Shown piece after piece: positions 36,660 through 45,844 of a DNA stretch of 64,000 bases (its first letter is position 1; each line of letters begins with the position of its first letter). A program made the position numbers and the translations under genes. Source of the stretch: Pseudoalteromonas piscicida (GTDB lineage: Bacteria > Pseudomonadota > Gammaproteobacteria > Enterobacterales > Alteromonadaceae); the NCBI RefSeq assembly GCF_000238315.3, contig NZ_CP011925.1:310001-374000 (forward strand). The letters run 5' to 3'. The notes under the pieces are model-generated. The model was not told the origin of the DNA and did no database searches. It saw only the letters and a program-made list of their open reading frames with translations.

Positions 36660-36986
36660 TGTGGCCCGAGAAAACTGTAATTTTTTAACCTATCCGACTA
36701 AATTAACGTATAAAGTTCATGTGTACTGGAGAATAAATACTCAGAACGAGTATGAATGTGCAAAACTGCTAGGCACTTATAGCGTTAATATCCCTCGTTA
36801 ATCACACCGCTCAGAGCTAATTCAGATAAATACAGCTCAGCTTCAGAAGCAAACAATCTCAAACAAGAGAGAGCTTTCGACCAAATACACAAAAAAAGCG
36901 TCGATTGACAATTTATCAAATAACAATAATACGATGCAGTATGTTATATTGTATCAAATTTTGAATTCCAGAAAATAGAGATACCA
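36660..36986. other. Intergenic region upstream of the siderophore receptor
   Basis: 327 bp, AT-rich near the gene. It must hold the promoter of the receptor. I looked for a Fur box and saw only weak resemblances around 36918-36960, so none is called. No gene seen. Confidence 0.4.
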
Positions 36987-39098
36987 GTGAACAAAAAATT
37001 ACTACTCTCCCTCATTTTGGTGGCTAATGGCACTACTGCGCAAGAATCAGCTTCAAATCATAGCCCAAGCCGGGAAATCGAACGTATAGAGATTAAACAG
37101 TTTCGGCAGCCCTATCGTGGTAATGTACCTTTAGTTCAAACGCCTCAAGCAGTCGATACCATTAGCTCAGAACTGCTTGAAAGCGAAAGTATTACTCGCT
37201 TTATGGAAGCGTTAGAACTCACACCGAGTGTTGTTAGGCAAAATAACTCTGGAGGCATGTTTGATAGCTTTGCTATCCGTGGTTTCTCGGGTGATGAAAA
37301 TAATCCATCAGGTTATCTTGTCAATGGTTTTAATTCTCGAGGCTACAACGGCAATAGAAGTACAGCCAATATCGAAAGCATTGAAGTCATGAAAGGTCCA
37401 GGCTCTGCGTTATATGGGCAAGGGGAGCCCGGTGGCACTATCAATATCATTACCAAAAAGCCTCAGTTCGAAGAGCAAGGTTATATTCAAGCAACGTTTG
37501 GTAATTACAGTAAAAAACAGTTTGAATTTGATTACACAAACTCAGCTACCAAAGAAACTGCTTATCGACTAAATGGCGCATATGAAAACTCAGACACACA
37601 CAGGGATCATATTTCAATCAAAAGCTTGCACTTATCGCCGTCAATACTGTGGAATATTTCTGATGACACGAGTCTGAGCTATGAAATGGAAGTACTCAAT
37701 CAGAAAAAGCCGTTGGATAGAGGTGTGTATATTCTAAATAATAACTTTGATGACGTTAACACGGACGCTTTTTACGGTGATATTCGTGATGGTGCGCACC
37801 AAGTTGAAGCCCTAGGTCATCAGTTAGTGTTAAACCATAGGTTAAGCGATGATTGGCACATACTCACTGGATTTGCTTATCGAGACTCTTCATTTGAAGG
37901 TGTATCTTCAGATACCGAATTATCAGATGGTCGACAGTTGATATACACAGACGCGAGCCTACTTTCTCGTCAAAGACGTGCTCGAGACTACCAAGCTTTG
38001 GATGTTTCTGCGCGTATTGAGCTCAGTGGTGAAATTGAATTTGGCAGTGTAAAGCACAACATTCTAGTGGGCGTTGATCACTATAATTTTGACATTGATA
38101 CTGACTATAAAGTATGGCGTACGGCATGGGGGTCGGGCGATACCACCTATAGCATTAACCCAAATAACCCAGACTACACGCAAACACAACCAGAACCTGT
38201 ATTAAAAACGTTGACCGAAGAAAGCCAAAAAGGTCTAGGTATTTATGCTCAAAACTTGATCGAACTGACTGAAAAATCGAAAGTATTAGTGGGTGTCCGT
38301 GTTGATAAATTTGAGCAAGACATTCTAAACCTTCGTAGTGATGAAGCGCAAAGCCAAGAGCAAACCGAGTTTACGCCACGCTTGGGTTTTATTTATAACG
38401 CGAATGACAAAGTTAATCTGTACACAAGTTACGCAGAAGGGTTTAGGCCAAATCCAGGTTTAGATTCTAATCGTAATGCGTTTGAACCAGAGGAAACTAA
38501 ATCCTTTGAAATCGGCGCTAAATGGCAAGGTATTGCGGATCGTTTCTCGGGTAGCATTGCACTTTTTGATGCGCAAAAAACCAATATGCTTACCGCTGAA
38601 CCTGACACCGGCTTATCGGCAACCTTGGGCGAAGTAGAAAGCCAAGGTATTGAATTTCAATTAACGACTGAGTTAACAGACGAGACTGTACTCGCGCTTG
38701 CTTATACTTATACCGACGCAAAAACCGCAAATGATGTGATTAATGCGGACTGGGGCGTGCCTATCCCCAAAGGCTCACGTTTGATCAATATTGCAGATCA
38801 TATTGGTCATGTTTCACTAAAGCATTACACCACTTTTTTAGGAAAAGAATCTTATCTTGGAGCAACTGTGAATTATGTGGGTGAGCGTCTGGGCGAAACA
38901 ACAGACGCAAACTTCATTTTGCCATCCTATACGCTAGTTAATTTATCGGCATCGGTCGAATTAAATGACAAGGTAAGTGTGAAACTAGACATCAACAACC
39001 TGTTTGATAAGACCTATTTTGAAAACTCCTATCACAAACTATGGACCATGCCGGGATCACCTACAACATACAGCGCAAGTGTGAAGTATCAGTTTTGA
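36987..39098 (+). CDS. TonB-dependent siderophore receptor
   Basis: GTG start (36987) followed by a signal peptide (MNKKLLLSLILVANGTTAQES). About 703 aa. Plug domain about residues 45-165 with FAIRGFSGDENNPSGYLVNGF and GSALYGQGEPGGTINIITKKP, typical of FhuA/FoxA-like receptors. The barrel follows, with conserved VNLYTSYAEGFRPNPG and a C-terminal VKYQF aromatic end. Takes up a ferric siderophore, which one unknown. The membrane acyltransferase gene follows on the same strand. Confidence 0.9.
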   Translation: MNKKLLLSLILVANGTTAQESASNHSPSREIERIEIKQFRQPYRGNVPLVQTPQAVDTISSELLESESITRFMEALELTPSVVRQNNSGGMFDSFAIRGFSGDENNPSGYLVNGFNSRGYNGNRSTANIESIEVMKGPGSALYGQGEPGGTINIITKKPQFEEQGYIQATFGNYSKKQFEFDYTNSATKETAYRLNGAYENSDTHRDHISIKSLHLSPSILWNISDDTSLSYEMEVLNQKKPLDRGVYILNNNFDDVNTDAFYGDIRDGAHQVEALGHQLVLNHRLSDDWHILTGFAYRDSSFEGVSSDTELSDGRQLIYTDASLLSRQRRARDYQALDVSARIELSGEIEFGSVKHNILVGVDHYNFDIDTDYKVWRTAWGSGDTTYSINPNNPDYTQTQPEPVLKTLTEESQKGLGIYAQNLIELTEKSKVLVGVRVDKFEQDILNLRSDEAQSQEQTEFTPRLGFIYNANDKVNLYTSYAEGFRPNPGLDSNRNAFEPEETKSFEIGAKWQGIADRFSGSIALFDAQKTNMLTAEPDTGLSATLGEVESQGIEFQLTTELTDETVLALAYTYTDAKTANDVINADWGVPIPKGSRLINIADHIGHVSLKHYTTFLGKESYLGATVNYVGERLGETTDANFILPSYTLVNLSASVELNDKVSVKLDINNLFDKTYFENSYHKLWTMPGSPTTYSASVKYQF

Positions 39099-39213
39099 TC
39101 CCTAATGCGAGCGTAAAGTCTTAGCCTATTCTAAGACATCTGCTTGTCGAGAGTAACAGTCTGAGTCATTTTACTTGGACTGTTTTTTCGTTTTTAACAC
39201 GAGAAAGAGTGTA

Positions 39214-40380
39214 ATGAATAATCTGCAAAATAGTAAAACACGGTTGTCTTCTATCGATATACTGCGTGGCATCGTGATGTTATTTATGTTGGTTGACCAT
39301 GTGAGAGAGCGGTTTTTCTTGCATGTACCAGTTCTTGATCCAATGGACATTCATACCACGAGTCCAGATCTGTATTTTACCCGCTTAAGTGCCCATTTTT
39401 GTGCGCCTATTTTTGTCTTTTTGACAGGTTTATCGGCTTGGTTGTATGAAAACCCTGCAAACGGCTCGAAGCGGTCGGCCCTGCCATTTCTTTTAAAGCG
39501 TGGCCTATTTTTAATTTTACTTGAAATGACACTGGTTAATTTTTCTTGGTTTGGTGCGTATCAAACACTGTACTTACAAGTTATTTGGGCGATTGGCGTT
39601 AGTATGGTGATATTGGCACTGATGGTCGCTTTACCCCGCAGTGTGATAGCAATATTGGGTGTAAGTATTGTGGCTGGTCATAATTTATTGTCGCCCATCG
39701 AGTTTGCACCGAATGAAATAGGTTATACCGTTTGGACGATTCTGCATGATCGAGGTTATTTAGTCGCAGATGCTGTAGTTAACGTAAAAGCGTCTTATCC
39801 GGTTTTACCTTGGATTGGCGTTATCTTGTGCGGCTATGCGGTAGCGCCTTTATTTTCAGGCTCAGTGTCATCGCAAGCACGTAAAACCATTTTATTGCAA
39901 AGTGGGACAGCTCTGTTAGCGGGTTTAGTGATTTTAAGAGGATTAAATCTGTACGGAGAAACGCTTGATTGGTCTCAACAGGCAACAACACTTCTCACCA
40001 CAATGGACTTTTTTAACTTTACTAAATACCCGCCGTCTCTCGATTTTATTTTACTTACCTTGGGAGTTGGTGCATTCGTATTAGCGTTTTTAGAGACTAA
40101 TGCGCTCAGAGTATTAGATCCGGTTCGAGTATTAGGGTCAGCACCGATGTTTTTCTACATTACGCACCTATACGCGCTACTTGCGCTTAGTATATTGGCA
40201 CAATGGCTATTTGGTGCGAATCAGCACTATGGTAGCAGTCAAACTGCATATTTTGGCTTTTATCATGTTTGGCAGATATGGCTACTCGCAATGTTTTTAA
40301 GCGTGCTTTTATACCCATTATGTAAATGGTTTGCAGGTTATAAACGGAAAACATCAGCGCGATGGGTAAAGTATTTTTAA
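39214..40380 (+). CDS. Membrane acyltransferase-like protein (DUF1624/HGSNAT type)
   Basis: The ATG at 39214 has GAGAAAGAG upstream; an upstream in-frame start is less likely. About 388 aa with roughly ten TM helices. The N terminus RLSSIDILRGIVMLFMLVDHVRERFF carries the conserved Asp/Arg/His (SIDxLRG...DHxR) of the HGSNAT/DUF1624 family, which moves acetyl groups across the membrane in the eukaryotic member. Here the acceptor is unknown. Confidence 0.8.
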   Translation: MNNLQNSKTRLSSIDILRGIVMLFMLVDHVRERFFLHVPVLDPMDIHTTSPDLYFTRLSAHFCAPIFVFLTGLSAWLYENPANGSKRSALPFLLKRGLFLILLEMTLVNFSWFGAYQTLYLQVIWAIGVSMVILALMVALPRSVIAILGVSIVAGHNLLSPIEFAPNEIGYTVWTILHDRGYLVADAVVNVKASYPVLPWIGVILCGYAVAPLFSGSVSSQARKTILLQSGTALLAGLVILRGLNLYGETLDWSQQATTLLTTMDFFNFTKYPPSLDFILLTLGVGAFVLAFLETNALRVLDPVRVLGSAPMFFYITHLYALLALSILAQWLFGANQHYGSSQTAYFGFYHVWQIWLLAMFLSVLLYPLCKWFAGYKRKTSARWVKYF

Positions 40381-40456
40381 ATATCAAAAGCCATTTAAGT
40401 TGTTGTTTTTAAAATAAACGAAGCGGATAGTAGGCAGAGCTAATAAGCGAATAGCG

Positions 40457-40496
40457 GACACCCATCATAATATAGATGCGAATTGTGATGGGTGTC
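40457..40496. repeat. Perfect GACACCCATCA inverted repeat
   Basis: GACACCCATCA (40457-40467) and TGATGGGTGTC (40486-40496) form an 11-bp stem with an 18-nt loop. Shares GACACC/GGTGTC ends with the hairpin at 8162-8213. It lies after the DUF1624-like gene and before the convergent GNAT gene, but lacks a T-run, so a REP-like element is as likely as a terminator. Confidence 0.5.
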
Positions 40497-40601
40497 TTAG
40501 CCTCTTCTTACATTCCCAAACATTTTTAGAGTTTATGCCTTCACTTTTGGTTAAGGAGTAAGGACGCGTAAGGACGGGTGTCACGGTTAAACATGACGTT
40601 G

Positions 40602-41093
40602 TTATACAACTTTTAACTCATGAGTCCAATCTTTCCATGAAATCGACTTGCCCGGTAATGCTATTTTTGAGAAAGGCCACACTGATTGAAGCCAATTTAA
40701 GACAGTCTGATAAAGTATTTTTTCTAACACAATACTATCATCTCGAATCCACAAGTAGACTTCGCAGTCATAATTTAGTGATCGGCTTGGATCTATATAA
40801 ACAGAGCCTAGGCATTTTTCCTTTGAATTGTTAAATATGGAATATGCAAAAGCATCCCTTGATTCAAATTCTTGTTTATGAATTTTTAAGCTTTCTATAT
40901 TTTCCTCTAGGGTCATATTAACTTTAAGCCACTCAGTTTCAGGGCCAAATATTCCTTGTAGCCTTTTTTGACTGGACATTACTGCTTCAAAGTCTAACTC
41001 AGCAACTTCTTCTTCAAGAACTCTGAAGTGAAAATTTTCACTATCAAAAAACGTCGGAGGCTTGAACGATTTAGGAATAAATGGATTGGGCAT
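40602..41093 (-). CDS. GNAT-like acetyltransferase, 163 aa
   Basis: The N terminus MPNPFIPKSFKPPTFFDSENFHFRVLEEEVAELDFEAV matches acetyltransferases of the GNAT class with an extended N-terminal arm. The strand-helix CLGSVYIDPSR could be the fold's beta-4, but the usual R/Q-x-x-G-x-G/A loop is not evident, so activity is uncertain. The gene has short inverted repeats at both sides (40601-40610 and 41111-41120), like a small cassette. Confidence 0.6.
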   Translation of the reverse strand: MPNPFIPKSFKPPTFFDSENFHFRVLEEEVAELDFEAVMSSQKRLQGIFGPETEWLKVNMTLEENIESLKIHKQEFESRDAFAYSIFNNSKEKCLGSVYIDPSRSLNYDCEVYLWIRDDSIVLEKILYQTVLNWLQSVWPFSKIALPGKSISWKDWTHELKVV

Positions 41094-41433
41094 ACTCTGG
41101 GCTATCCGTAGTTGTATAACAGTTTAGTACTTATGCGACATGCAGTTTGTGTTGCATAATCGCTTGTTGGACTGAGCCATCACCTGCTTGGTGTGTCAGA
41201 GCTGGTGTCGTTTATACTATGGCTTACTTAGAAAAAATAGGCTTTTTGGAGGCTTTAGCGCTCCTAGCTAGTTTGAATAGCTAATCTATTATTAATTAAG
41301 CTTTCCCTGCATTGCTCAGCGCTTATTATTTATTCATTACACCTAAATTTGCCTTAATAAGCAATTATATTTTTTAGACGTACAGAGGCCGCTAGCCTGA
41401 GCAATTAGGCAGGTTAAATAATATGATTAACGC
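41094..41433. other. Intergenic region with a strong hairpin
   Basis: 340 bp with no gene I can support. TTATGCGACA (41131-41140) pairs with TGTTGCATAA (41150-41159), a 10-bp stem (one G-T) with a 9-nt loop. Just outside it lies GTTGTATAAC (41111-41120), the mirror of GTTATACAAC at the other end of the GNAT gene. The remaining 41160-41433 is AT-rich with no recognised signal. Confidence 0.5.
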
Positions 41434-42150
41434 TCAGGACTGTGATTTATAAAAGCTTTCTAACTTATCTAAAAAGTCGTGCAGTTTTTGGTTCATTTCG
41501 TCATAGTTAAGACTCAGTAAAACCTCTGGATCATCTACAAATCGATACTGTAAAGCGTCACTGAGGTCGTCATTTTCAATCAGTAATGCGACGATATCTT
41601 TGGTAAATTCCATATGGCACTGAAAACCGTATACTAGGTCTCTGTAGGCGACAATTTGCCTTGGGCACCCCGCGCTATATGCAATCACTTGTGAGCCATT
41701 GGTGAGCCCTGGCATATCATTATGCCAATGGCCGACATCCAACACTTTTCCAAAATGACTAAATAGTGGGTGTGTCATCCCAGCTTCCGTCAAGGTTATC
41801 GGGTATTTTCCTATTTCACGTTCAGGGCTAGGTTGAAATGCTGCACCTAACGCTTCACCGATTAGTTGCGACCCAAGGCATATACCAAGCACAACTTTTC
41901 CGGCGGTAATCGAGTTCAAGATGACTTCTTGCTCACCTGTTGCATCGAAGTGCGGGCATTGCTCAATAGTTGTTGACGGATCTTGAGGTCCTCCCATTAC
42001 AATCAAAAAATCTAAGCCTTCGATATTTTTTGGGAGAGATTCGCCTTGATAAACTCGCGAATAGGTAACGATATGACCGCGTTTATTTGCCCAAGATTCA
42101 TAGGCACCGGGCGCTTCAAAATGTTCATGAACGATAAAGTGAATATGCAT
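41434..42150 (-). CDS. Class I glutamine amidotransferase-like protein
   Basis: 238 aa. Catalytic nucleophile Cys in VLGICLGSQLIGEALG and His in FQCHMEF, with the trailing acidic residue (E of HMEF), form the class I GATase triad. It resembles stand-alone GMP-synthase-like amidotransferases that release ammonia from glutamine. No synthetase domain is fused and none is adjacent, so the ammonia acceptor is unknown. Divergent from the AraC gene. Confidence 0.88.
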   Translation of the reverse strand: MHIHFIVHEHFEAPGAYESWANKRGHIVTYSRVYQGESLPKNIEGLDFLIVMGGPQDPSTTIEQCPHFDATGEQEVILNSITAGKVVLGICLGSQLIGEALGAAFQPSPEREIGKYPITLTEAGMTHPLFSHFGKVLDVGHWHNDMPGLTNGSQVIAYSAGCPRQIVAYRDLVYGFQCHMEFTKDIVALLIENDDLSDALQYRFVDDPEVLLSLNYDEMNQKLHDFLDKLESFYKSQS

Positions 42151-42248
42151 CTTTGTGCCTTTTAATTAACGATAGGCTGTAGATGGTATATTAAATTTGG
42201 ATGGCGTAATTTATACTAACAGACGTTTAATGTTGATAAGTCGCCAAG

Positions 42249-43040
42249 ATGCAAGCTAATGACCTCATCAAAGGTTCTCCTAATAAACAAATCATAACTA
42301 AAACGACGAATATGGCTTCTGGCTATGTTGATGACTTTCACTCACATTTGTGGCATCAAATTGTGTTTCCTTTGCAGGGGCTGCTGCAATCGAGTATCGG
42401 CGATAAAAGCGGGATCGTACCTCACAATGGCATGCTCTTCATACCCGCAAATACAGTGCATAAATCCATAGCGATTACAGACACACAGTTTTTGGCGATT
42501 TACCTTAATCCCGACAAATATGTTCAGTATGGAGACCAACCAAAATCCTGTCTGGTAACGCCATTTATTAAAGCGTTAATACTGCTTCTATTTGAAAACG
42601 AGACGCTCACTCAAGCAGAGTCCAATATCACACATTTGCTAACTGTATTGCGAGATCAAATTGAGATCGCAAACCGTTATGAAATACCCTTGCTCATACC
42701 TACCGATAAACGCCTTTTATCCATTTTCTTACAGCTTAAAGAGCAACCGGATTTACCATTTACGTTAAAGGAATGGGCAACAAAAGTGGGCGCTTCTGAG
42801 CGTACTTTGTCGCGATTGTGCTCGAGGGAGTTTTCTCAATCATTTTCACGGTGGAGACAAAATGTGAGGTTAGTTTTATCTTTGCAATTGTTAGAGTCGC
42901 AAAAGAGCATACAGGAAATTGCTATCGAGTTGGGGTACGCTTCTGACTCTGCGTTTGTTCAAGCGTTTAAGAAATTGTTCAATCAAACACCGAGAAAATA
43001 CCGAATTGCCAACTTACAGCACGACGTAAATTTATTTTGA
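42249..43040 (+). CDS. AraC family transcriptional regulator
   Basis: 263 aa: an N-terminal cupin sensor with HSHLWHQIVFPLQG and GIVPHNGMLFIPANTVHKS, and a C-terminal AraC DNA-binding domain with two HTHs (FTLKEWATKVGASERTLSRLCSREF and IQEIAIELGYASDSAFVQAFKKLFNQTPRKYR). It diverges from the amidotransferase gene over a 98-bp gap and probably controls that gene. Confidence 0.9.
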   Translation: MQANDLIKGSPNKQIITKTTNMASGYVDDFHSHLWHQIVFPLQGLLQSSIGDKSGIVPHNGMLFIPANTVHKSIAITDTQFLAIYLNPDKYVQYGDQPKSCLVTPFIKALILLLFENETLTQAESNITHLLTVLRDQIEIANRYEIPLLIPTDKRLLSIFLQLKEQPDLPFTLKEWATKVGASERTLSRLCSREFSQSFSRWRQNVRLVLSLQLLESQKSIQEIAIELGYASDSAFVQAFKKLFNQTPRKYRIANLQHDVNLF

Positions 43041-43158
43041 GCAACTTCTGCTTGCTCGTGACTTGCACTAGAGACGAAAGTATCTTATCGCGAATGCTTT
43101 TAAGTTCTTCTCGCTTTATGTAGTCTATTCTAGTTTTGATTATTGGAGGCATTTCGCG

Positions 43159-45063
43159 ATGTTGCGAATTCTTTTATGTGCTAGCTTAGGATTAGCACCA
43201 AGTTTTGGGTTAGTTGCCAAAGAGGTAATGACCCCAGACAAGCTTTGGCAAGTAAAGCGCGTGAGTGCGCTTGGGTTATCTAAAGACAAAACCCATGTAA
43301 TTTATCGAGTTACAACGCCTAGTGTTGAGAACAATGACTTTGATAGCAAAGTTTATCAAGTGCCGTTAAAGGGGGGGGCATCTCAGCTTTTAAGCGCGTA
43401 TCAAGGGATATTGTCAGACGACAATATTTCGCCAGATGGTAGCAAAAAGCTATTTCATGACACCGTCAATGTTGAAGCTGTGCTGGCCACGGATAGACAC
43501 AAAGCGCTTACGCAAGCAGATGCCTACGTGTTTGATGACTTAAACTACCGCCATTGGGATACTTGGAAAGACGGCAGTGTTAAACACGTGTTTTATCAGG
43601 ACCTAATCACAGAAGAAAAAGTCGACATAATGAAAGGCATGCCTTTTGATAGTCCGACGTCACCATTTGGTGGTTCAAGCGACTATGTTTGGGGTCCAAA
43701 AGGTGAAAATATCTACTACGTCAGTAAAAAGCTGACTGGTGCAGAATATGCGAGCAGCACCAACACAGATATTTATCGTTATAACTTAGCGAGCAAGAAA
43801 ACCACCAATCTAACCGAGCAAAACTTGGGTTATGATAAAAGCCCAGAGTTCTCATCCACAGGGCAACTGGCTTTCTTACGTATGGATGAGCCCGGTAACG
43901 AGGCGGATAAAAATGACATCATCGTTAAGCAGGGTGACAGAGAAATCAATCTAACTGCGCATTGGGACGGCACGGTAAGCAGTTTTGAGTGGAGTCACGA
44001 TGGTAAGCATATTTATTTTATTGCACCAGTTGACGGAACAATCCAGCTATTTCAAGTAGCGGTGAACACCAAAACCAAAGCTAATCCAAAAATTCAGCAG
44101 CTAACTAAGGGCATGTTTGATGTTAATAGCATTGTCGCTGCCTTAGATGATCAGTTAGTTGTTACTCGTAATAGCATGAATCAAGCAAAAGAGATTTTCC
44201 GCTTTGATCTGAATAGTAAAAAGCTTGTTGCGCTGACAAATGTGAACGAGGCGTTTTATGCTGGTTTGGATTTACCGAACGTTGAAAAACGAATGGTGAA
44301 GACAAAAGACGGCGAAGACATGCTAACTTGGGTTATCTATCCACCTAATTTTGATAAGCGTAAGCAATACCCCACGCTGCTATACCTTCAAGGAGGCCCA
44401 CAGTCGCCATTATCACAGTTCTATTCCTTCCGCTGGAACTTCCAAGTGATGGCATCACAAGGCTACATTGTGGTTGCGCCAAACCGTCGCGGTATGCCTG
44501 GACACGGCGTGAAATGGAACAAAGATATCAGCCAAGATTGGGGTGGTAAGGTAATGCAAGATTACCTAGACGCAATCGACGATGTTGCGAAAGAGTCATA
44601 CGTTGACAACAAACGTATCGCGGCAGTTGGGGCGAGCTTTGGTGGTTACTCTGCGTTCTACTTAGCTGGCAATCACGATGGCCGCTTCAAAACCTTTATC
44701 GCGCACTGTGGCATTTTTGATTTGCGCAGTATGTACGGCACAACCGAAGAAATGTTCTTTGTGAACAACGAATTGGGTGGCGCGTACTGGGAGCAAAACA
44801 ATGCGGCCATCAGCAAGGCATACAATCAGTTCAACCCAATCAGCTATGTGGATAAGTGGGATGCCCCGATGTTCGTGATCCATGGTGGTAAAGACTACCG
44901 TGTACCACTGAGCCAAGGGATGCAAGCTTTTCAAGCCGCTAAATTACGTGGCTTAAAGAGCCGTTTCCTTTATTTCCCTGAAGAAAACCACTGGGTACTG
45001 ACACCGCAAAACGGGATAGTATGGCAGCGTGAATTCTTCAAGTGGTTAGAAGAAACTCTATAA
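43159..45063 (+). CDS. Secreted S9 family peptidase
   Basis: 634 aa with a signal peptide (MLRILLCASLGLAPSFGLVAKE). The propeller has WSHDG-type repeats (FEWSHDGKHIYFI). The hydrolase domain has nucleophile S493 in GASFGGYS, an acidic residue in GGKDYRVPLSQG and His in EENHWVL, the complete DPP-type triad. ATG follows GGAGG. An extracytoplasmic dipeptidyl or acylaminoacyl peptidase. Confidence 0.92.
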   Translation: MLRILLCASLGLAPSFGLVAKEVMTPDKLWQVKRVSALGLSKDKTHVIYRVTTPSVENNDFDSKVYQVPLKGGASQLLSAYQGILSDDNISPDGSKKLFHDTVNVEAVLATDRHKALTQADAYVFDDLNYRHWDTWKDGSVKHVFYQDLITEEKVDIMKGMPFDSPTSPFGGSSDYVWGPKGENIYYVSKKLTGAEYASSTNTDIYRYNLASKKTTNLTEQNLGYDKSPEFSSTGQLAFLRMDEPGNEADKNDIIVKQGDREINLTAHWDGTVSSFEWSHDGKHIYFIAPVDGTIQLFQVAVNTKTKANPKIQQLTKGMFDVNSIVAALDDQLVVTRNSMNQAKEIFRFDLNSKKLVALTNVNEAFYAGLDLPNVEKRMVKTKDGEDMLTWVIYPPNFDKRKQYPTLLYLQGGPQSPLSQFYSFRWNFQVMASQGYIVVAPNRRGMPGHGVKWNKDISQDWGGKVMQDYLDAIDDVAKESYVDNKRIAAVGASFGGYSAFYLAGNHDGRFKTFIAHCGIFDLRSMYGTTEEMFFVNNELGGAYWEQNNAAISKAYNQFNPISYVDKWDAPMFVIHGGKDYRVPLSQGMQAFQAAKLRGLKSRFLYFPEENHWVLTPQNGIVWQREFFKWLEETL

Positions 45064-45115
45064 TTGATGTCACTACTATCAGCAATGAGTAGTTGACTAG
45101 TTGAGTAGTTAAGAA

Positions 45116-45152
45116 AATGCCAGATCACACAGTGTGTTGTCTGGCATTTTTG
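45116..45152 (+). terminator. Rho-independent terminator
   Basis: AATGCCAGA (45116-45124) and TCTGGCATT (45140-45148), with an inner ACAC/GTGT, followed by T-run. After the S9 peptidase gene. Confidence 0.85.
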
Positions 45153-45245
45153 TTTTGTAGTTTACGCTGGTGCTTCGCAAGTATTGTTGTACCCGAAAAT
45201 TGGCGCCATACTGAATTAGTCAAAGGAAAATAGAAGGAAAATTAA

Positions 45246-45647
45246 ATGATTAAAAGGATAATAAGCGGTTTTTGGTTACTTATGTTGGCTGTGAATGCAC
45301 AGGCCGCTGAAGAAGCATTAACGATTGATAGCGTAGTGTCTAACAATATGGAACTGGCTTTTCCGAATGATGCCAATATTTACCCAGATATCAGTGACTT
45401 CAAGGTACTTAACGCGGTACTGATGAGTAACGAAAACGGTGAGCGTTGGGCAATGATCACGATTAAAAACGAATCGAGTGGCCGCCGCACATTAACACAA
45501 AAACATCTGCTAGCACTAACAGCGAACGGTCAAAGGATCGCGCCGATGAAGCTTTCTGAAAGTTTTGACGGCGGTGAAACGCTTTCACTCACATTGGCTT
45601 TCGGTGAGAATAAGTTTCCGTTGCTTAATGTGTATACGCGTAATTAG
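45246..45647 (+). CDS. Small secreted hypothetical protein
   Basis: 133 aa with a signal peptide (MIKRIISGFWLLMLAVNAQAAEE). The mature part looks all-beta: strands EALTIDSVVSNNMELAFP, AVLMSNENGERWAMITIKNES, and a final GGETLSLTLAFGENKFPLLNVYT. I do not recognise the family; a small immunoglobulin-like or beta-sandwich periplasmic fold is possible. Single gene with no close partner. Confidence 0.55.
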   Translation: MIKRIISGFWLLMLAVNAQAAEEALTIDSVVSNNMELAFPNDANIYPDISDFKVLNAVLMSNENGERWAMITIKNESSGRRTLTQKHLLALTANGQRIAPMKLSESFDGGETLSLTLAFGENKFPLLNVYTRN

Positions 45648-45844
45648 TAAGCCTTACCATCACTTTTTACAACCATAGTCACTGTGCTAAACGTTGCGAC
45701 TTAGGCAACCATGTTAGCACTTGATATTTAGCCTCTGACAAACTCAGATGTGATCCACATCAGCAATTCATCAATAAAAAATAAGCAATGCATCAAGTTT
45801 TAAAAGTTTTTATTTCATAAGCTTACCCAAAAATGGAGAAAAGC

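Noticed and set aside
36918..36960. Fur box before the siderophore receptor
   Set aside because: AT-rich sequence with partial matches only; no convincing palindrome.
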